From Nemertoderma westbladi (Eukaryota > Xenacoelomorpha > Nemertodermatida > Nemertodermatidae): DNA of 64,000 nt. Positions 11,206 to 21,872 of this stretch are shown here, one piece after another (the first letter of the stretch is position 1; the number at the start of each line of letters is the position of its first letter). The position numbers and the translations under genes were made by a program. The stretch covers positions 62,001-126,000 of the forward strand of contig JAUCBJ010002077.1 in the NCBI GenBank assembly GCA_032718475.1, in the 5' to 3' direction. The notes under the pieces were generated by a model. The model ran no database searches, was not told the DNA's origin, and saw only the letters and a program-made list of their open reading frames with translations.

Positions 11206-13071
11206 CAGTCGGTGAGAAGTCAAAAATTGGACTTGAGTCCAAAATTGGACTTCGACTCCAGTTCAAGTCCAAAATTTGACTTCTGTGAGTCCAATATTGG
11301 ACTTCAAATCAGCTAATTGTTCCAGGGCCTTGGGTAATTGGTTCGGGCGGGATTTTTTTTTTTAAATCGAAAATATATCAAAAAATAAGAGTTTTTAACA
11401 GGGGGACCTGAAGTTCACCAGGGGGAACTTTTTTTATAAGGCTTTTAATTTTTACAAAAGTCCAATATTGGACTTTAAGTCCAATTTTAGACGCGACATT
11501 GAGAATCAAACTTAAATGTACATGAAGCATAACAGATGAGAGACAGCCAGACAGCTATTAAGTTATGGAAAGTCACCTTTGCAGCTCCGTATGTATCTTC
11601 AGTGTACTGTACCTAGAATATAATGGTACATTCTAGCATTCTAGGTACTTTGTACTTTACTTTTAGCATATTGTTTAGTTTACATTCATGTTATGTCTAA
11701 CCTTACAGCCTTATGTACCCAGGACTTGGGCATTAGGACCAGTCTTTAGGACTAGATTAGATTATGCTCCAAGAAATATTTAATTACAAATTATATTTGG
11801 GGGAAACTGGTAGCAATGCCAGGTTTGCCAACTGCAGCTGCTGCTAAGGCTAACTACAGTACACACACAGTACAAGCTACGATTTCGTCTAAGCCTATGG
11901 GAACCATATCAGAAAGAAATACTACAAGTTGATACTACCGCCATCTCTTCTAATTTTTCCATATAACAGGAAGGGTATTTTAAAACGGCTGGATAATGAA
12001 CGGGGATTAACTGATTAACGTGTTGGGGTCTCCACATAATAAGTACAGAAGTAGGCCTAACACACGTCATAAACCAATTGAGGGAAAGGAACAGGTTACA
12101 GAGGCAGGCTTTTCTAACTAAAACAATAAACGGCCACTTTGGAGCCCTATCACCACATACTAGTCATACTACTAACTGCAATCCAGCAATTGGCATGCTG
12201 CATTGCAGCTGCATTATATATATAGGCCCTATTAAGAATGCTGTGCCGGCTTGTTGACAAAATTGCGCCTCCACAACTCCCTTACACTCTTACAGCCGTA
12301 TCACTCATGACATTTGCTAGATCATACGCATCTTCAAGGCCAGTGTCCTTTGAGACAGTAAGAAAGATGCGTCTCAAGAAAGTCATGGGCTGTCCACCAT
12401 GCTTATTCACTCCATGAGGTGCACTGGCTGGTCCTCACGGCGAAAGCAATGTCCTGCAAAGCGGAGGCGGCTTTGTTCTAGTGTCAAGCTTGGGGGAACT
12501 AATGAGACACCTCCAACTCCAATGTTATATAGTGTCTGGTTGTAGGTGTGTGCATTGTACTTGTACTTGACACAGTGAACCTAATCAAAACAATTAGTCA
12601 ATAAACATTAACCCAATAACATAATAGGTTACAGTTTACAGTAGTCTTATTTTTGCCATACGAAAATACCACAGGTATGGGTATGAATGAACTATACAGC
12701 TATAACTCAACTACCGCTACCGCGGTATACACCGTTAAGGCAGTAAGGCTACGGCAAAGCCATACCACTACCGCAAAAAGTAACTACTGATGTCTGACTG
12801 TACGTGTGCGATCCCTGCTTAGGCCCTATAGGCCTAATACTACACATTACTACACAATACTATACATTAAAATAATGTTGCATTGTAATTATGTAATATA
12901 TATGTACTGATACGGGATGCAGTTTTGATTGAAATACCGATATACAGTAGGTATGGCAGCATGGGTACACTTGGAGTTGTACTAAAGTCCAATATTGGAC
13001 TTTGGAGTCCAAAATTGGACTTGAAGTCTAAAATTGGACTTGAAGTCCAATTTTTGACTTCTCACCGACTG
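11206..13071 (-). mobile_element. Non-autonomous TIR DNA transposon, copy B (inverted to A)
   Basis: Same element as 2453-4373 in opposite orientation. It has terminal CAGTCGGTGAGAAGTC / GACTTCTCACCGACTG, the same AAGTCCAAT palindromes, the same internal LINE 3' fragment (about 12235-12560, minus relative to the LINE) and the same R1 copy. The flanks AAGGT and ATGGT could be a 5-bp duplication with one mismatch. No transposase is encoded. Confidence 0.82.
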
Positions 13072-13429
13072 ATGGTGGGTATGAAAGTTGTGTGATTGTC
13101 CCAGCAAGATGGATAGTTTCAGATGTAAACAACTTTCGTAGATTTAGTCTGTTAGTTGGTGTTGAAACATTAAACTTTTATTAAAAACAATACAGCATTT
13201 GCTGCAATATTTTTTTCGTAAATCTTTCTTGTTAATAGTTATCATTATTAATAGTTAAAGTTAATTATATTAATTATAATTAATATTATTAATTAAGTAC
13301 GGTAATGATTCTTATTAATATAGGCCTATTACATTTAAAATATGTATGAAATTTAAGAATTTTATTAATCTTACTATTTATTAAAGAATATGGGAAGGTG
13401 GGTGGGAATGTGGGAATTTATAAACACTT

Positions 13430-13640
13430 ATTACCTTCCAATTGAAGGAAAAGAGCAGGTTACAGCGGCTGTAATTTCTAACCAAAACAATAAACGACGT
13501 TGTTACCTACAAATTGAGGGAAAGGAGCAGGTTACCGAGACAGGGTTTTCTAACCAAAACAATAAACGATTTTGTTACCTACCAATTGAGGGAAAGGAGA
13601 ATATGTTACCGTGGCGGCTTGTTTACACAGTTACACCCGT
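13430..13640 (-). repeat. Dispersed repeat R1, about three tandem copies
   Basis: Three successive inverted units: ACCAAAACAATAAACGA blocks alternating with ATTGA(A/G)GGAAA(A/G)GAGCAGGTTAC blocks. A 95-residue ORF spans the array, but it only reflects the period being open in that frame. 13072-13429 between transposon B and this array is AT-rich without features. Confidence 0.7.
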
Positions 13641-13699
13641 CACCTTCTTACTAACCGTCCTACTGACTGATCAATAGATCATCCCCTCAAAAAATAAAG

Positions 13700-14110
13700 G
13701 ACATCGCGCACGCGCATAAAACACTTAATAAAGATAAATTTAATAAAAAATATCGACCAATAAAAAATCGACCGAAAAATGAAATCCTGGTATTCTTCAC
13801 ATGGGCGAAGAATACCAGACTTTCTGCCGTTTTATTTCACTTTGCAGTTACCCCTATGTGAAGAATACCAGGTTTTCACCAAAAACACAGGTTACAGAAG
13901 GGCTGAATATAACCAAAACAATAAACGAATTAGTATATGTGCAGGTTATAAGACATAAATAAGCTCTATAATACACTCAATAAAGATAAATTAAAAAAAG
14001 AATTAAAATCTTCAAATATAAAATTCCAATAAAAGTCGACCGAAAAGTGAAATCCTGGTATTCTTCACATGGGCTGATGGGCGGTATTCTTCACATGGAC
14101 CGACACCAAA
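13700..14110. repeat. Repeats of CTGGTATTCTTCACATGG in both orientations
   Basis: The phrase or its complement occurs near 13785, 13805 (inverted), 13855 (inverted), 14053 and 14082. Two larger blocks (about 13715-13800 and 13975-14060) share AATAAAGATAAATT...CGACCGAAAA(A/G)TGAAATCC and look like a diverged tandem duplication. An R1 fragment lies between them. Confidence 0.6.
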
Positions 14111-14398
14111 ATTTGGCACCAGCTGCTAAAAACAAATTTAAAATTTCGAGCTTATTTTATTTGAATTCCTTTTAGTTCGTTTCAGATAGTGTTTTAGTTA
14201 GTATCGTTAGTTTCAGAGCGGGAAGTATTATATTGACACCCCACCCACCCCCCCCCCCGGGTTTAAGGTGAATACCGGGGAAACTTCACATGCTGGACAT
14301 AGGCAGAAAGTCCAGTACTCATTTAGCTACCATTTAAGGATGCAAGGCAGAGATGCCTCACTAAACCCTTCAAAACATTCGTGCCGAAACGAAAACTA

Positions 14399-14470
14399 CC
14401 TTGGCCCCATGCCGGGGTTGAACCCACAACCTCCGAGAGATGTGAATTCAATATAACCACTACACCAAGG
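14399..14470 (-). repeat. tRNA-like sequence, probable SINE head
   Basis: On the minus strand a 72-nt stretch has ends able to pair as an acceptor stem (CCTTGGT with GCCAAGG), a box-A-like GTGTAGTGGTTA and a box-B-like GGTTCAACCCC. The T-arm does not close properly and there are extra bases before the acceptor 3' strand, so it is not a functional tRNA gene. An AGATCAGATAAGGACAGACG motif follows at about 14518. Confidence 0.5.
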
Positions 14471-14545
14471 TGCGTTCTGAACCAAGGTGGAACAAGTGTC
14501 ACATACCGTCAGATCAGATCAGATCAGATAAGGACAGACGTTTTC

Positions 14546-15363
14546 TTTTAGCCATCCTACACACGACCCTGTCAGCCTGTTCCAGTAGGGATCGACTGAA
14601 TTATTTTATTATATTATTTTGCCGAATGGAATATGGCATATTCGGTTCCGGCCGAATTTTAAAATTTGAATTACCGGTACCGAATATTCGGCACAAATTG
14701 CAAATTACTAGGCCTACACCTGCTGACCTGCCTACGGTCTGACGGTAGAAGAAGCAACATCAGAACATGGCTGTAAGGAATTAAATATAATGAAAATGAT
14801 GTATTACGGTAATAGGCAATAGGATAGGCCTAACTGCCTAAGGCAGTTTGCAACTGTGGTTTGCCTTATTTTATAATAGGACCTACAGACCTACTGTAAT
14901 ATGTAGGCCTAACATATGATTAGGCCTAAACTGATAGGCGAAGTACCGTGTTCAAATCCCACTCGCCGACATACTTTTTTGTAATGATATATTTAGCATT
15001 CAATCGGGACAAAATTGCAATTATACCAGTACCGGTAACCTTAAATTTGGTATGCCTATAAAACAATAGGATTGCATTGATTTTATTTCTTTTTCCGGCG
15101 AAAAAAGTAGGGCCTAAATTAAAATATTTTTGGTGGAATTTCTTTAAATTTTATAACATGTGTTTGTGTTGAGCATCGACGTAGAAGGGGTTTGCATTGG
15201 CAGGCCTGGAGGTTGGCCTACTATAAAATTTAAAATTTTCTTGCTCGCTACGCACTGCCATAATCAGATACCGGTAATATCAATATAGGCTTCCTATTCC
15301 TGTATTCATATTCATATTATAATATTAGGCCTATATAAATACTGTTAATCCGTATTATGAGAA
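14546..15363. other. Sequence upstream of the Src-family gene
   Basis: AT-rich with TAGGCCTA/TACCGGTA palindromes. About 14943-14975 reads like the 3' half of a tRNA-derived repeat (GTGTTCAAATCCCACTCGCC). I cannot identify a promoter, TATA box or 5' UTR intron with confidence. Confidence 0.4.
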
Positions 15364-17058
15364 ATGGGGAAATATTTATCTCGACCTGACAAGAAGCGCA
15401 ACCGGTATAAGAACAGCGAATCCTCGCGTCTGCAAGCCGCCTCGCATTCTGGCCATGGATCCCCCAGTCACCCCATCAACATAACGCAAGGGATGGGCTG
15501 CGTGGGCGGGGGCGACGCCCATCGGACGTCGGTGGCGGGGATCGCAGCGAGCGAGCCCCGGTTCGAACCGATGTCCGCGGGCCACCACATCCCGGTGGTG
15601 CCGCGCTACGTGCCACCCCCGCAGTCCCAGCACCACCAGTCGCACGCGCTCAACGCGAACGACAGCCCCACGCACCCGTCCGTTACGAACGGGGACGTCG
15701 TATTCGTAGCGATTTACGACTACGATGCTCGAACCGACGAGGATCTCAGCTTCCGGAAGGGCGATCAGCTGTTGATAATCAACGATACGGTGGGTGAGTG
15801 GTGGATCGCGAGGCATCTGAACGCCGCCGATAGCAAACAAGGCTACATCCCGTCCAACTACGTGGCTAAGGCATCAACAATCGAGGCGGAAACCTGGTAC
15901 TTCGGCCCTATTAAACGCGTCGACGCAGAGAAACTGCTGCTGATGCCGCAGAATCCACACGGCGCGTTCCTCGTCCGGGATTCAGAATCGCGTCGTTCCG
16001 ATTACTCCCTGTCCGTCCGAGATAACGACTCCGTCAAACACTACCGGATTCGGCAACTCGACGAGGGCGGATTCTTCATCACGCGACGGGTTATCTTCCG
16101 TGCGCTCTCCGAACTAGTGCGGCATTACGCCCGCGACTCGGACGGTCTCTGCGTGAACCTGCGACACGCGTGCGCGCACACGGACAAACCCGCTACCGTG
16201 GGACTCAGTTACAACACGGTCGACCAATGGGAGATCGCGAGGAGTAGTCTAACGCTCCTACGCAAACTCGGTAGCGGCCAGTTCGGCGAAGTGTACGAGG
16301 GTGTCTGGAACAATACAACGGAAGTCGCTGTAAAAACTCTTAAACCCAACACCATGGACCCCAAGGACTTCCTCACAGAGGCACAGATAATGAAGAAATT
16401 GCGGCACCGGAATCTGGTGCAACTGTACGCGGTGTGCACCATAGACGAGCCCATCTACATAGTGACGGAGTTGATGCGATTGGGTTCGTTGCTGCACCAT
16501 TTACAGTCGGACGTGGGCCGCGTGTTGGACCTGAAACAACTCGTGGACATGGCGTCCCAGATCGCCTCCGGGATGGCCTACCTCGAGAGCCAGAACTACA
16601 TCCACCGGGACCTGGCGGCTCGAAACGTCCTCGTGGGGGACAACAACGTGTGCAAGGTCGGCGACTTCGGGCTGGCCAGGATGATACGGGAGGACGAATA
16701 CGAGGCGCGAGTCGGGGCCAAGTTCCCCATCAAGTGGACCGCCCCCGAGGCCGCGCAGTACAATAAGTTTACCATCAAGTCGGACGTGTGGAGCTTCGGG
16801 ATCCTCCTCACGGAATTGGTCACCTACGGCCGGATCCCGTACCCCGGTATGACCAACGCGGAGGTCCTCCAGCAGGTTGACACCGGCTACCGGATGCCCT
16901 GTCCGCCCAGGTGCCCCTCCTCCCTCTACCAGATATGTCTCGAGTGCTGGAGACGGGACGAGAACGACAGACCTACCTTCGAGACTCTGCAGTGGAAGTT
17001 GGAGGATTTCTTTACGCTGGATACTTCGGAGTACCAGGATGCACCGCTGGTGCAATAA
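15364..17058 (+). CDS. Src: Src-family non-receptor tyrosine kinase, intronless
   Basis: A 564-residue protein in one uninterrupted exon. It phosphorylates tyrosines on target proteins at the inner face of the plasma membrane. The order is Src-typical: N-terminal MGKYLSR with Gly2 and nearby basic residues (predicted N-myristoylation); a Ser/His/Pro-rich unique region (~10-110); SH3 (~114-170, with ALYDY-like AIYDYDA); SH2 (~178-270, FLVRDSES with the phosphotyrosine-binding Arg205); and kinase domain (~296-548). Catalytic features are all present: GSGQFGEV loop (303-310), Lys324, Glu339, HRDLAARN (414-421), DFG (434-436), activation-loop Tyr446 and WTAPEA. The C-tail has Tyr557, the place of the inhibitory Csk site. 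The ATG gives the myristoylation motif, which supports this start. The coding sequence is GC-rich against AT-rich flanks. No introns suggests a retrogene or lineage intron loss. Which Src-family paralogue it is cannot be settled here. Confidence 0.95.
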   Translation: MGKYLSRPDKKRNRYKNSESSRLQAASHSGHGSPSHPINITQGMGCVGGGDAHRTSVAGIAASEPRFEPMSAGHHIPVVPRYVPPPQSQHHQSHALNANDSPTHPSVTNGDVVFVAIYDYDARTDEDLSFRKGDQLLIINDTVGEWWIARHLNAADSKQGYIPSNYVAKASTIEAETWYFGPIKRVDAEKLLLMPQNPHGAFLVRDSESRRSDYSLSVRDNDSVKHYRIRQLDEGGFFITRRVIFRALSELVRHYARDSDGLCVNLRHACAHTDKPATVGLSYNTVDQWEIARSSLTLLRKLGSGQFGEVYEGVWNNTTEVAVKTLKPNTMDPKDFLTEAQIMKKLRHRNLVQLYAVCTIDEPIYIVTELMRLGSLLHHLQSDVGRVLDLKQLVDMASQIASGMAYLESQNYIHRDLAARNVLVGDNNVCKVGDFGLARMIREDEYEARVGAKFPIKWTAPEAAQYNKFTIKSDVWSFGILLTELVTYGRIPYPGMTNAEVLQQVDTGYRMPCPPRCPSSLYQICLECWRRDENDRPTFETLQWKLEDFFTLDTSEYQDAPLVQ

Positions 17059-17904
17059 ACTACACCCTATCCAGTTACGGTGCACTAAACTGATTACCAT
17101 TCACAGACCTCCTCTGGTAACATTTACTGGTTTTTACACCAGTTGCGGTGCGCTCATCTCCCTTCACCAACCATCATGTTGCACAGCTAGTGTATCGTGA
17201 CAATCAGAATATTTGGTCCTGTAAATTTATTATTTTAAGTCTTTTTTTTCTAGAACGGACAATAAATATCAACTCGACTCGTAGTGGAATCCATCGTCAG
17301 TGCTATTTGTATGTTAAACTTAACAGTTTCGGTAATAAACTCGGCGTCTATGTGGTGCATTGAGATGCTCTAGAACTATTCACTACATTCTAGAGTTCTT
17401 TCTTTGTGGGTTTTTCTGTTTAATTTAAGTTAGAAGTATCAGCTAGAGTTTATTATTTATTGTTACAGAAGGGATACCTATTGATTGTGTGCGGTTTCGC
17501 TATGTTTGGTTGCACAATGAAGACGGAATCCTCTGAATTACTTATTGTGTGGAAATTACTTATTTGTTTAATTTTCTTTGTTCTGATATTTACCAGTGCC
17601 ATCAGTCGCATCGGATTTAGAATACCCAGTGAGTTGAGTGTGTAGCTGTAGGTTGGTTTGGTATTAATTGTACCATTCTATTCATTATTAAATCTAAACC
17701 ATATTTGTTTGCCACGTTTAACTGTTGTATAAAACGTTAAAATGAATTCTGTAGGTATCGATTGTTTTAGGCAGGCCGACTGTTACGGCAGCAGTGTGGT
17801 CGGTAGATTCAACGTTGTACTAAATGAGTAGCATTTATTTGTTAAATTTGCGTAAGTGTGCTAGTATAGTAAGTAATGCTATAGTAATACACTGATCTGA
17901 TAAG
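17059..17904 (+). other. Src 3' flank with candidate poly(A) signal
   Basis: An AATAAA at 17261-17266, about 200 bp after the stop, could end the Src transcript. The short ORFs here (for example 17460-17645) have no recognisable similarity. I see no poly(A) tract or target duplication around the Src gene that would prove retroposition. Confidence 0.5.
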
Positions 17905-19168
17905 TATTGAGCTGCCCTGCTAGTGCTAGCACTGTTACACAGCTAGTGAGCTGCCCTGCTAGTGCTAGCACTGTTACACAGCTAGTGAGCTGCACTGCTA
18001 GTGCTAGCACTGTTACACAGCTAGTGCTAGCACTGTTACACAGCTAGTGAGCTGCACTGCTAGTGCTAGCACTTTACACAGCTAGTGCTAGCACTGTTAC
18101 ACAGCTAGTGAGCTGCACTGCTAGTGATAGCACTGTTACACAGCTAGTGAGCTGCACTACTAGTGATAGCACTGTTACACAGCTAGTGAGCTGCACTGCT
18201 AGTGCTAGCACTGTTACACAGCTAGTGAGCTGCACTGCTAGTGCTAGCACTGTTCCACAGCTAGTGAGCAGTCCTACTAGTGCTAGCACTGTTACACAGC
18301 TAGTGAGCTGCACTGCTAGTGCTAGCACTGTTACACAGCTAGTGAGCAGTCCTACTAGTGCTAGCACTGTTACACAGCTAGTGAGCTGCCCTGCTAGTGC
18401 TAGCACTGTTACACAGCTAGTGAGCTGCACTTCTAATGCTAGCACTGTTACACAGCTAGTGAGCTGCACTGCTAGTGCTAGCACTGTTACACAGCTAGTG
18501 AGCTGCACTGCTAGTGCTAGCACTGTTACACGGCTGGTGAGCTGCACTGCTAGTGCTATCACTGTTACACAGCTAGTGAGCAGTCCTACTAGTGCGAGCA
18601 CTGTTACACAGCTAGTGGGCTACACTGCTAGTGCTAGCACTGTTACACAGCTAGTGAGCAGTCCTACTAGTGCTAGCACTGTTACACAGCTAGTAAGCTG
18701 CACTGCTAGTGCTAGCACTGTTACACAGCTAGTGAGCAGTCCTACTAGTGCTAGCACTGTTACACAGCTAGTTAGCTGCACTGCTAGTGCTAGCACTGTT
18801 ACACAGCTAGTGAGCTGCACTGCTAGTGCTAGCACTGTTACACAGCTAGTGAGCTGCACTACTAGTGCTAGCTCTGTTACACAGCTAGTAAGCTGCACTG
18901 CTAGTGATAGCACTGTTACACAGCTAGTGAGCAGTCCTGCTAGTGCTAGCACTGTTACACAGCTAGTGAGCTGCACTGCTAGTGCTAGCACTCTTACACA
19001 GCTAGTGAGCTGCACTGCTAGTGCTCGCACTGTTACACAGCTAGTGAGCTGCACTGCTAGTGCTAGCACTGTTACACAGCTAGTGAGCTGCACTGCTAGT
19101 GCTAGCACTGTTACACAGCTAGTGAGCTGCACTGCTAGTGCTCGCACTGTTACACAGCTAGTGAGCTG
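17905..19168. repeat. 39-bp minisatellite, about 32 copies
   Basis: Unit GAGCTGCACTGCTAGTGCTA + GCACTGTTACACAGCTAGT (39 bp). It contains the perfect 12-bp palindrome AGTGCTAGCACT. A second unit type with GAGCAGTCCTACTAGTG is interspersed, in places alternating with the main type. Because 39 is a multiple of three and the unit lacks stops, ORFs stay open on both strands, including 371 codons on plus with a 13-residue repeat VSCTASASTVTQL. I regard these as by-products of the repeat. Confidence 0.9.
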
Positions 19169-19703
19169 CTTACTTTAAATCAACCTTCCTACTATTCAGA
19201 TCAAAGTGGTGGTTTTTGTGTTTTACTTTGCACCGCTTTACCAAATTTTGTCACTATGACTATGTGTTTGTATATACTGTATGTATATTTTATTTTACTC
19301 AGAAATTTCACCACTCTTATGAATTTTTTCGATAGACTTGTTTTCCCTTTAAAAATATTTCTCCAAATGCGAAACCGCAATCATAACCAAATTCATTTTT
19401 ATAAAAATATTCTGTCTCAAATTTCCTTTCTAAATTAAGCCGGTAAATTTTTAATTATTTGTCATAATGAGAAATCGGCCTTCTCTATTTTGATCCTTTG
19501 GTTACACCCTTCAAGTTCAATTTCTAATTAACATATGGTTGTTGGTGTTTGGGTCTTGTGGTGGTGGTTGGTATAGCAACTAAACGTTCTACTGACTAGT
19601 TACTAGGTGTAAAAAAATATAATGAATAATAAATTATAAATAATTAGATGAACCATAATGTAATAAATTATAAATAATAAAAGTAAACATTAATATCGCT
19701 GCA
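19169..19703. other. AT-rich spacer between two minisatellites
   Basis: No recognisable gene, RNA or element. A 60-codon ORF (19256-19438) is Phe/Asn-rich and looks random. Confidence 0.4.
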
Positions 19704-21872
19704 ATGCACCTGCAGTGGAGCACCTACAGCGGCTGCACCTACAGCGGCTGCACCTACAGTGGCGCACCTGTAGTGGCGCACCTGCAGTGGAGCACCTGTA
19801 GTGGCGCACCTGCAGTGGCGCACCTACAGCGGCTGCACCCCTGCACCTACAGTGGCGCACCTGTAGTGGAGCACCTACAGCGGCTGCACCTACAGTGGCG
19901 CACCTGCAGTGGAGCACCTGCAGTGGAGCACCTACAGTGGTGCACCTACAGCGGCTGCACCCCTGCACCTACAGTGGCGCACCTGTAGTGGAGCACCTAC
20001 AGCGGCTGCACCTACAGTGGCGCAACTGCAGTGGAGCACCTACAGCGGCTGCACCTACAGTGGCGCACCTACAGCGGCTGCACCACTGTACCTACAGTGG
20101 CGCACCTGCAGTGGAGCACCTACAGCGGCTGCCCCTACAGTGGCGCACCTGCAGTGGAGCACCTGCAGTGGAGCACCTACAGTGGTGCACCTACAGCGGC
20201 TGCACCCCTGCACCTACAGTGGCGCACCTGTAGTGGAGCACCTGCAGTGGCGCACCGACAGTGGGGCACCTGTAGTGGAGCACCTACAGCGGCTGCACCT
20301 ACAGTGGGGCACCTACAGCGGCTGCACCTACAGTGGGGCACCTTCAGCGGCTGCACCTGTAGTGGAACACCTACAGCGGCTGCACCTACAGTGGGGCACC
20401 TGCAGTGGCGCACCTACAGCGGCTGCACCTGTAGTGGAGCACCTACAGCGGCTGCACCTACAGTGGGGCACCTTCCGCGGCTGCACCTGTAGTGGAACAC
20501 CTACAGTGGGGCACCTACAGTGGGGCACCTGCAGTGGCGCACCTACAGCGGCTGCACCTGTAGTGGAGCACCTACAGCGGCTGCACCTACAGTGGGGCAC
20601 CTTCAGCGGCTGCACCTGTAGTGGAACACCTACAGCGGCTGCACCTACAGTGGGGCACCTGCAGTGGCGCACCTACAGCGGCTGCACCTGTAGTGGAGCA
20701 CCTACAGCGGCTGCACCTACAGTGGGGCACCTTCAGCGGCTGCACCTGTAGTGGAACACCTACAGCGGCTGCACCTACAGTGGGGCACCTGCAGTGGCGC
20801 ACCTACAGCGGCTGCACCTGTAGTGGAGCACCCACAGCGGCTGCACCTACAGTGGGGCACCTTCAGCGGCTGCACCTGTAGTGGAACACCTACAGTGGGG
20901 CACCTTCAGCGGCTGCACCTGTAGTGGCTGCACCTACATCGGCTGCACCTGTAGTGGAGCACCTACAGCGGCTCCACCTACAGTGGGGCACCTTCAGCGG
21001 CTGCACCTGTAGTGGAACACCTACAGTGGGGCACCTTCAGCGGCTGCACCTGTAGTGGCTGCACCTACAGTGGCTGCACCTACAATGGGGCACCTGCAGT
21101 GGCGCACCTACAGTGGGGCATCTACAGTGGGGCCCTGCAGTGGCGCACCTACATCGGCTGCACCTGTAGTGGAGCACCTACAGTGGCTGCACCTACAGTG
21201 GGGCACCTACAGTGGGGCACCTACAGCGGCTGCACCTGTAGTGGCTGCACCTGCAGTGGCTGGATCTGTAGTGGCTGCACCTACATCGGCTGAACCTGCA
21301 GTGGAGCACCTACATCGGCTGCACCTGGAGTGGCTGCATCTGGAGTGGCTGCATCTGTATTGGCTGCACCTACAGTGGCTGCACCTGCAGTGGAGCGCTT
21401 CCAGCGGCTGCACCTACAGTGGGGCACCTACAGTGGCTGCACCTACAGTGGGGCTCCTGCAGTGGCGCACCTACAGCGGCTGTACCTGTAGTGGCTGCAC
21501 CTGCAGTGGTTGCACCTGCAGTGGCTGCACCTGCAGTGGTGGATCTGTAGTGGCTGCACCTGTAGTGGTTGCACCTGCAGTGGCGCACCTACAGCGGCTG
21601 CACCTGTAGTGGCTGCACCTGTAGTGACTGCACCTGTAGTGGCTGCACCTACAGTGGGGCACCTACAGCGGCTGCACCTGTAGTGGCTGCATCTGGAGTG
21701 GCTGCATCTGTATTGGCTGCACCTACAGTGGGGCACCTACAGCGGCTGCACCTGCAGTGGCTGCATCTGCAGTGGCTGCACCTGTAGTGGCTGCACCTGC
21801 AGTGGCTGCACCTGCAGTGGGTGCATCTGTAGTGGAGCACCTGTAGTGGCTGCACCTACAGTGGTTGCACCT
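19704..21872. repeat. 14/15-bp minisatellite with ~130-bp higher-order units
   Basis: About 150 units of 14 or 15 bp built on GCACCTACAGCGGCT, GCACCTGTAGTGGA, GCACCTGCAGTGGC and GCACCTACAGTGGG. Between about 20330 and 20890 a fixed order of nine units repeats with a ~130 bp period (for example, the same phrase recurs near 20413, 20672 and 20802 counted from the minus side). Long ORFs in several frames (to 280 codons) follow from the repeat and do not look like genes. Confidence 0.9.

Noticed and set aside
16501-17100. 199-codon ORF antisense to the Src-family gene
   Set aside because: Shadow of GC-rich kinase coding sequence; no independent features.
18063-19178. 371-codon ORF with a 13-residue repeat (and 175-codon ORFs on the other strand)
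   Set aside because: It coincides exactly with the 39-bp minisatellite. The period is a multiple of three and frames are open on both strands, with no signal peptide, start context or non-repeat domain.
19704-21855. Many overlapping ORFs up to 280 codons
   Set aside because: Translations of the 14/15-mer minisatellite in several frames on both strands.
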